Source: Mycobacterium sp. 852002-51163_SCH5372311
GTDB lineage: Bacteria; Actinomycetota; Actinomycetes; Mycobacteriales; Mycobacteriaceae
DNA length: 64,000 nucleotides
Assembly: GCF_001667115.1 (NCBI RefSeq)
Contig: NZ_LZIJ01000089.1
Location: 1-64,000, forward strand
Direction: 5' to 3'
Shown here: positions 58,844 to 64,000 of the stretch, in pieces
Layout: the number at the start of each line of letters is the position of its first letter
How positions within the stretch are numbered: position 1 is the stretch's first letter
Position numbers and translations under genes: made by a program
Notes under the pieces: generated by a model
Told to the model about the DNA's origin: nothing
The model's database searches: none
Seen by the model: only the letters and a program-made list of their open reading frames with translations

Positions 58844-60463
58844 TCACCTGCGGCCTTGGAGGATTCCCTCGATATTCCGCTCTGCCAACGCGGTGATGGC
58901 CATGAAGGGGTTGCAGCCGAGGTAACCGGGCAGCAATGACGCATCGTTGACGTAAAGGTTGTGATATCCCTTCACCCTGCCGTAGCCATCCGTGGCTTTG
59001 CCCCGGACAACTCCGCCCAACGGGTGAACGGTGTTGGGCGCGAACGCGTTTCCTTCGAACAGGTCGTCGCGATAGTCCACCCGGTTGGCGTGCGTCACTT
59101 TGTCGAAAACCACCCGTGCTTTCGCGCGCAGGTGATCGGTATGACCCTGCGGCCAATTGATGGCGATGGCATCCTTGGCGCGGTCGTAGCTGATGTCAGC
59201 ACGGTCGCCGGTTCTGACCATCACGTAGTAGCCCAACGCGAACGTCTCGACCGGAAGCGGAAGCGAGAACATGCTGGCGTATACCGGGTTATCCGGATCG
59301 TCTCGGCCGTCGAGGTTGATCATTCCCATCAAAGACTGCTGGGTACCGGCGGGATCGCGGGGTGCCAGCATGTGAGAAGCCATGATGTCGCCGTTGTTTC
59401 CGTAGCCACGCCCGATCTCGTGGCTCAAGTTCGGCAGGGTCCCCGTCTCGCGCGCCCGCAGTAGCAGCTCAGTGGTACCGAGCACCCCGGCGCTGAGAAA
59501 CAGCCGCTCACAAGAGACTTCGGCGCGTGCCACCTCCTTGCCGAATCGGTCGATCTCGCGGATCGACAGGATGTACTGGCCGGAACGCTCGCGGCGGATG
59601 CCGGTGACCTCGGTGAGCGGCTTTAGGGTGACCTTGCCGGTGGCCAGTGCGGCAGCGATATACGTCTGATCGACGCTGCCGAACCGACCGTAGTTGTTCC
59701 CGTACTGCTGCTCGAAGTTCAAAGCCGAGCGCGGAACCTCGCCCGCCTCTTCTCTTTTCATGTAATCGAACGAGTAGGCGCTGCCGTTGTAGTCGACGCG
59801 GTAACCCGCTGCCTCCGCGTACCGGCGCCCCACTCGCGCGTATTGGAACCAGGGTGTGCGCTCGAACCAGTCCATGTCGCGATAGCTGATCCGCAGCGTC
59901 GCCTTCGCGCGTTCGATATAGGTGCCCAGGAAAACGGCCGGGTCGATGTCCGGGAACGCCGCACGGACCTGGCCGGGGGTCGGTATTGCGGCAATCGCCG
60001 CGTTGACCATCGACCCTCCGCCGACTGCGGTTCCGCGGAACACCGTGTGTGCGCCGTGGGCGACCTTTTCGCAGATCCCGGCCTGGACGGGCTGCGGCGA
60101 CGGCGCGCGCCGGGCGACCTCCGCCATCGAGACGCCACGGAAAGACGGCACCAGGCTCGGCGGCACGGAGGTGAACCAGCCGGCGCGGTTGTCCGCGGGC
60201 AACATGCGGGAAAAGCGTTTGCCGTCTGCGTCGGCCGCGTCCCACCACCTGCCCTTTTCCAGAATCAGGGTTTCGACGCCGGCTTGCCCGAGCCGTAGTG
60301 CCGAAACGCCGCCACCATAACCGCTGCCCACCACGATGGCCCGATAGTGAGGTCGCAGGGCGGCTGCGTCGCTGCTTCGTTTGAACTCGGCGGCCCCGGC
60401 GCCGAGAGCGCCCACAGCAACCCCGGCGGCGACACCGAGAAACCGTCTGCGCGACAGATGCAT
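58844..60463 (-). CDS. Cholesterol oxidase, class I (GMC family), Tat-exported
   Basis: 539 aa. Oxidises 3-beta-hydroxysterols to 3-keto-4-ene steroids with FAD and oxygen. A Tat signal MHLSRRRFLGVAAGVAVG begins the protein. FAD motif VVGSGYGGGVSAL near residue 43, GRGYGNNGDIMASHM near residue 340. The three catalytic residues of Streptomyces/Brevibacterium ChoA are retained: Glu in VETF, His in TVHPLGGVV and Asn in CNPFMAITALAERN. It therefore differs from the M. tuberculosis ChoD type. It is divergent from alkB and convergent with the monooxygenase. Confidence 0.88.
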   Translation of the reverse strand: MHLSRRRFLGVAAGVAVGALGAGAAEFKRSSDAAALRPHYRAIVVGSGYGGGVSALRLGQAGVETLILEKGRWWDAADADGKRFSRMLPADNRAGWFTSVPPSLVPSFRGVSMAEVARRAPSPQPVQAGICEKVAHGAHTVFRGTAVGGGSMVNAAIAAIPTPGQVRAAFPDIDPAVFLGTYIERAKATLRISYRDMDWFERTPWFQYARVGRRYAEAAGYRVDYNGSAYSFDYMKREEAGEVPRSALNFEQQYGNNYGRFGSVDQTYIAAALATGKVTLKPLTEVTGIRRERSGQYILSIREIDRFGKEVARAEVSCERLFLSAGVLGTTELLLRARETGTLPNLSHEIGRGYGNNGDIMASHMLAPRDPAGTQQSLMGMINLDGRDDPDNPVYASMFSLPLPVETFALGYYVMVRTGDRADISYDRAKDAIAINWPQGHTDHLRAKARVVFDKVTHANRVDYRDDLFEGNAFAPNTVHPLGGVVRGKATDGYGRVKGYHNLYVNDASLLPGYLGCNPFMAITALAERNIEGILQGRR

Positions 60464-60548
60464 TTAGCGCCTCCACGACTTCGCCGAGCTAAGGCCGAGG
60501 CCCGCGCGCGAGCTATCACACCCAACCTGAGCCAACTGTGATTCACAT

Positions 60549-60592
60549 AACTATTGAATAACCATACCATAAGTATGTGATAACTGATAGTT
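60549..60592. promoter_or_regulatory. AT-rich palindromic site in the cholesterol oxidase/alkB gap
   Basis: CATAC-CATAA-GTATG (60563-60577) is a perfect inverted repeat, nested in AACTAT (60549-60554) and ATAGTT (60587-60592). The whole 44-bp segment is AT-rich in a GC-rich context. It ends 9 bp before the alkB ATG and lies 86 bp from the oxidase start, so it could control both. Confidence 0.5.
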
Positions 60593-60601
60593 TGACCGAG
60601 C

Positions 60602-61828
60602 ATGACAGGGCACACGCTTTTAACTAGACCTTCGGAATGTTATTGGACGCAAGTACCATTAACCAACTCCGGCGTCGCCGACTCGCGACGGCACCCTTCG
60701 GGTGCGCGCTGGAGACAACCAAAGAGGTACCTGTGGCTAATCGCGGCCGCCATCCCGGCGCTTGTCTACGGGTCATGGCTCGGGGTGTGGCTCACCGGGC
60801 TCGGCGTGTTCTGGTGGGCCAGTCCCATCCTGGCGTTCGGGGTCATGCCGATCCTCGACCACATGGTGGCGCGCGACGCCGACCATCAGCCGGACAGCGT
60901 CATCGCGTGGCTGGAAAACGATCCCTTCTACCGCTGGGTCACCTACCTCTACCTGCCCAATCAGTACCTGTCACTGGTGTTCGCCTGCTGGCTGTGGGCC
61001 GGCGGCGGCTGGGTGACCATGTCCGTCGTCGACAAGCTCGGACTGATGGCGACGGTCGGACTGATGGGCGGCCTTGCCATCAACGCGGCGCATGAACTCG
61101 GACACACGCGAGAACAACGCGAGAGACGCCTGAGCAAGATCGCGCTGGCGCAGACGTGCTACGGCCACTTCTTCGTCGAGCACAACCGCGGACACCATGT
61201 CCGGGTCGCTACCGCCGACGACCCCGCCAGCGCGAGATTCGGCGAGAGCCTGTACGCCTTTCTGCCCCGGTCGATCCTCGGCGGTCTGCGCTCGGCGTGG
61301 CGACTGGAAGCCACCCGCCTGGCCGGGATTGGGCGATCGCGCTGGTCACTGCGCAATGACGTGCTCAATGCCTGGCTCATCACCTTCGGACTGTTTACCG
61401 TACTTGCGGTATGGTTTCGCCCGGTCGTGCTGCCATGGCTCGCCGGCCAGGCGATTATCGGCTTTTGCCTGCTGGAGACGGTCAACTACTTGGAGCACTA
61501 CGGACTACGACGGCAGCAGCTGCCCAGCGGCCGCTATGAGCGCGTGCGCCCCGCCCATAGCTGGAACAGCAGCACGGTGATCACCAACATCCTGCTCTTC
61601 CACCTGCAGCGGCATTCCGATCACCACGCCAATCCGTTGCGCAACTATCAGGTGTTGCGTCATGTCGACGAGGCACCGCAGCTTCCGAGCGGCTACAGCG
61701 CCATGCTGCTGCTGGCCCTCTTCCCGCCGCTGTGGCGCAAGGTGATGGACCCGCGTGTGCTCGATTTTTACGGCGGCGACATCAGCTTGGCCGCACTGAA
61801 GCCCGGTCCGGCTGCCCGGTTAAGCTGA
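60602..61828 (+). CDS. alkB: Alkane 1-monooxygenase AlkB
   Basis: Membrane di-iron hydroxylase of 408 aa that hydroxylates terminal carbons of n-alkanes. The histidine boxes are present: HELGHTRE near residue 163, EHNRGHH near residue 198, the NYLEHYGL motif near residue 295, and LQRHSDHHA near residue 338. About six hydrophobic segments precede or separate them. The 35-aa N-terminal lead is unusual, but no better start was seen. No rubredoxin gene follows, so electron transfer partners must be elsewhere. Confidence 0.94.
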   Translation: MTGHTLLTRPSECYWTQVPLTNSGVADSRRHPSGARWRQPKRYLWLIAAAIPALVYGSWLGVWLTGLGVFWWASPILAFGVMPILDHMVARDADHQPDSVIAWLENDPFYRWVTYLYLPNQYLSLVFACWLWAGGGWVTMSVVDKLGLMATVGLMGGLAINAAHELGHTREQRERRLSKIALAQTCYGHFFVEHNRGHHVRVATADDPASARFGESLYAFLPRSILGGLRSAWRLEATRLAGIGRSRWSLRNDVLNAWLITFGLFTVLAVWFRPVVLPWLAGQAIIGFCLLETVNYLEHYGLRRQQLPSGRYERVRPAHSWNSSTVITNILLFHLQRHSDHHANPLRNYQVLRHVDEAPQLPSGYSAMLLLALFPPLWRKVMDPRVLDFYGGDISLAALKPGPAARLS

Positions 61829-61860
61829 TTGGCGATTCCGGACTTGAAAAGGAGACGTCG

Positions 61861-62427
61861 GTGGCGAAAGAGTTTTCGCAGATCGACGAGGCGCTCCGCA
61901 AGTTCATGCAGGACCAGGCCATGTTCTTCGTCGCCACCGCCCCGTCGGTAGGCGGGCGAATCAATCTGTCGCCCAAGGGTTATCGCGACACGTTCGCGGT
62001 GCTAGACGACCACACGGTGGCTTATCTCGACCTGTTCGGCAGCGGCACCGAAACGATCGCGCATCTGCGCGACAACGGCCGGATCACCATCATGTTCTGC
62101 TCGTTCACCCGCAACTCGCGGATCTTGCGATTGTTCGGCACCGGACGGATGGTCCGTCCGGACGATATCGAATTCGACTCGCTGCGAAGATATTTCGCGA
62201 ATATGCATACAGGTTTGCGAGCGGCCGTCGTTGTAGATGTGCAGCGGATCGCCGACGCCTGCGGCTACGCAGTGCCGTACTACGAGCTGGTCGACGAGCG
62301 ACCGGTGCTGGACGCGCATCACGCGAGAGCGACCGAGGAGGCTTACGTTCGGCTGCGTGGCCGCAACCAGCACAGCATTGACGGCCTGCCCGGCCTGGAT
62401 CCCGACCACCCGCTGCCGCCCATTTGA
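61861..62427 (+). CDS. Pyridoxamine 5'-phosphate oxidase-like FMN-binding protein
   Basis: 188 aa split-barrel flavin protein. The fold signature is INLSPKGYRDTFAVLDDHTVAYLDLFGSG near residues 33-61, then HLRDNGRITIMFCSFTRNSRILRLFGTGRMV. No catalytic role is recognised; members reduce or bind FMN/F420. GTG 61861 has GGAGACGTCG upstream. It is 32 bp after alkB in the same direction, so a redox partner role for AlkB is possible but unsupported. Confidence 0.82.
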   Translation: MAKEFSQIDEALRKFMQDQAMFFVATAPSVGGRINLSPKGYRDTFAVLDDHTVAYLDLFGSGTETIAHLRDNGRITIMFCSFTRNSRILRLFGTGRMVRPDDIEFDSLRRYFANMHTGLRAAVVVDVQRIADACGYAVPYYELVDERPVLDAHHARATEEAYVRLRGRNQHSIDGLPGLDPDHPLPPI

Positions 62428-62455
62428 CGCGCAGCAGACGGCGCGGTGAAGCGAC

Positions 62456-63667
62456 CTAGATGGCGCGCTTGAGGTCGTCGACTTTGTTGAGTTGCTCCCA
62501 TGGCAGTTCGATGTCGGTGCGGCCGAAATGCCCGTAAGCAGCGGTCTGCGCGTAGATCGGGCGCAGCAGGTCCAGATCGCGGATGATCGCCCCGGGCCGC
62601 AGATCGAAGACCTCGGGGATCACCTTCTCGATTTTGATCGGGTCGACCGCCTCGGTGCCGAATGTCTCGACGAACAGGCCGACGGGGGCGGCTTTGCCGA
62701 TGGCGTAGGCCACCTGCACCTCGACCCGCTCGGCCAGGCCAGCCGCGACGATGTTCTTGGCCACCCAGCGCATCGCGTACGCCGCCGACCGGTCCACCTT
62801 GGACGGATCCTTGCCGGAGAAGGCGCCGCCGCCGTGGCGAGCCCAGCCGCCGTAGGTGTCGACGATGATCTTGCGGCCGGTGAGCCCCGCGTCGCCCATC
62901 GGGCCGCCGAGCACGAATTTGCCGGTCGGATTCACCAGCACCCGCACCGACGACGCGTCCAGCGTCTCGTGCGACAGATCGTCGAGCACGGTGTTGAGCA
63001 CCTTCTCCCGGATGTCCGGAGTCAGCGTGCGTTCCAGGTCGATGTCGGCGGCGTGCTGGGTCGAGACGACGACGGTGTCCAGCCGAACCGGAACGTTGTC
63101 CTCGTATGCGATGGTCACCTGCGTCTTGCCGTCCGGACGCAGGTAAGGCAACACGCCGTTCTTGCGGACCTCGGTGAGCCGCCGTGACAGCCGGTGGGCC
63201 AGCGCGATGGGTAGCGGCATCAACTCCGGGGTGTCGTTGATCGCGTAGCCGAACATCAGGCCCTGGTCGCCGGCACCCTGGGTATCCAGCGGGTCGGCGG
63301 CGCCCTCGACGCGTGCCTCGTGGGCGGTGTCCACGCCCTGGGCGATGTCGGGCGACTGCGCTCCGATACCGATGTTGACCCCGCAGGACGCGCCGTCGAA
63401 GCCCTTGTCGGACGAGTCGTAGCCGATCTCGAGGATGCGCTCGCGGACCGTGTTGGTGATGTCGGCGAACGCCGTTTTCGCCGTCGTCGTCACCTCACCC
63501 ACCACGTGCACCTGCCCGGTGGTCACCAGCGTCTCAACCGCGACACGGGAGCGGGGGTCCTCCGCCAGCAGCGCGTCGAGGACGGAGTCGCTGATCGCGT
63601 CACAGATCTTGTCGGGATGGCCCTCGGTCACCGACTCACTGGTAAACAGCCGACCCTTCTCGCTCAC
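62456..63667 (-). CDS. metK: S-adenosylmethionine synthetase
   Basis: Makes SAM from methionine and ATP; 403 aa. N-terminal [20 protein letters not shown] near residue 10, [12 protein letters not shown] near residue 130 and the P-loop-like [19 protein letters not shown] near residue 280 are all intact. GTG 63667 has GGAAGG 8 nt upstream. It is followed upstream (higher coordinates) by the coaBC 3' end on the same strand, so the two may form an operon. No SAM riboswitch is visible in the 93-bp leader. Confidence 0.97.
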   Translation of the reverse strand: MSEKGRLFTSESVTEGHPDKICDAISDSVLDALLAEDPRSRVAVETLVTTGQVHVVGEVTTTAKTAFADITNTVRERILEIGYDSSDKGFDGASCGVNIGIGAQSPDIAQGVDTAHEARVEGAADPLDTQGAGDQGLMFGYAINDTPELMPLPIALAHRLSRRLTEVRKNGVLPYLRPDGKTQVTIAYEDNVPVRLDTVVVSTQHAADIDLERTLTPDIREKVLNTVLDDLSHETLDASSVRVLVNPTGKFVLGGPMGDAGLTGRKIIVDTYGGWARHGGGAFSGKDPSKVDRSAAYAMRWVAKNIVAAGLAERVEVQVAYAIGKAAPVGLFVETFGTEAVDPIKIEKVIPEVFDLRPGAIIRDLDLLRPIYAQTAAYGHFGRTDIELPWEQLNKVDDLKRAI

Positions 63668-63760
63668 CCTGTCATCCTTCCGTCCTTCGTAAACTTAGTT
63701 AGGCAAATTATTTTAATGGCCGCTGCTTCAACCGACCAAGCCGGGCATCCTGCCAGGCCG

Positions 63761-64000
63761 TTATCCGGTTTCGGTTTGCAGAAACGCGACGATTGCATCA
63801 ACGATACGGCTGGCCATCAGTGTCTTGGAGCCGTGCTGCAGCGCCGACTCGGTACCGTCGGAGGCCAGCAGCCAGCCGTCGTTGCTGTCCACTTCGAAGG
63901 CCCGGCCGTCGCCCACCGCGTTGACCACCAACAGGTCACAGCCCTTGCGGCGCAGCTTTTGCCGGGCATGGAACAGTACGTCGCCGTTGGCGTCCCCGGT
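63761..64000 (-). CDS. coaBC: CoaBC (phosphopantothenoylcysteine synthetase/decarboxylase), C-terminal end
   Basis: 79 codons and a TAA, truncated by the window edge. The product ends GCDLLVVNAVGDGRAFEVDS followed by LLASDGTESALQHGSKTLMASRIVDAIVAF, which is the C-terminus of the CoaB half of Dfp/CoaBC in mycobacteria. It makes 4'-phosphopantetheine precursors of CoA. Position before metK matches Rv1391-Rv1392. Confidence 0.9.
   Translation of the reverse strand, partial: TGDANGDVLFHARQKLRRKGCDLLVVNAVGDGRAFEVDSNDGWLLASDGTESALQHGSKTLMASRIVDAIVAFLQTETG

Noticed and set aside
63668..63760. SAM riboswitch before metK
   Set aside because: The 93-bp leader shows no SAM-I-like conserved blocks; it is merely AT-rich.

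Overview
The window is high-GC chromosomal DNA from a mycobacterium, probably a slow-growing non-tuberculous species. The evidence is gene content and order. ABC transporter-ctaA-qor-ctaB-tkt-tal-zwf2-opcA-pgl, secG-tpiA-pgk-gap, fadD12-lipO, whiA-yvcK-rapZ-uvrC, lprH-ribH-ribA2-ribE-lprG-p55-ribD-rpe-rsmB-fmt, marR-methyltransferase-priA, lipI-lipH and metK-coaBC follow, in reverse orientation, the Rv1459c to Rv1391 segment of M. tuberculosis as I remember it. No tRNA, rRNA, insertion sequence, prophage or CRISPR array was seen. Short ATGA or GTGA gene overlaps and GTG/TTG starts are frequent. Comparisons to M. tuberculosis are from memory and were not checked by alignment.

Layout. 1-6 kb: ABC-2 exporter, the two heme A enzymes CtaA and CtaB, an ATP-grasp-like protein and a quinone oxidoreductase. 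6-13 kb: pentose phosphate operon (transketolase, transaldolase, glucose-6-phosphate dehydrogenase, OpcA, 6-phosphogluconolactonase) ending in a small coiled-coil protein. 13-21 kb: DUF1206 membrane protein, PEP carboxylase, SecG, a proline-rich membrane protein, then the triose phosphate operon gap-pgk-tpiA. 21-28 kb: an accessory lipid module (SDR, acyl-CoA ligase, WS/DGAT) divergent from a TetR regulator, plus a polytopic DUF3556-type protein. 28-33 kb: a second lipid module (PlsC-like acyltransferase, FadD12, LipO, WS/DGAT), followed by two adjacent 20-bp tandem arrays. 33-38 kb: uvrC-rapZ-yvcK-whiA operon. 38-40 kb: a second, unlinked-type zwf behind a long hairpin. 40-49 kb: riboflavin genes, lipoprotein LprH, the LprG/P55 pair, ribulose-phosphate epimerase. 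48-55 kb: rsmB-fmt, MarR/methyltransferase pair, PriA, YhhN-like protein. 55-62 kb: two HSL-type esterases, a Baeyer-Villiger-type monooxygenase, a Tat-exported class I cholesterol oxidase, AlkB alkane hydroxylase and an FMN-binding protein. 62-64 kb: MetK and the 3' end of CoaBC.

How it works together. The core is central carbon metabolism (glycolysis, pentose phosphate, anaplerosis), cofactor synthesis (heme A, riboflavin, SAM, CoA) and cell-envelope lipid transport. Inserted between these core blocks are accessory lipid modules: two acyl-CoA ligase plus WS/DGAT sets for storage lipid or wax ester, and a hydrocarbon/sterol oxidation patch. The most unusual observations are: an LprG homolog with no cysteine, so it cannot be a lipoprotein; two neighbouring tandem arrays with the same 20-bp period; overlapping, mutually exclusive inverted repeats before tkt; a hairpin family present twice; a TetR gene whose best-placed start codon is ATC; and two zwf genes about 28 kb apart.
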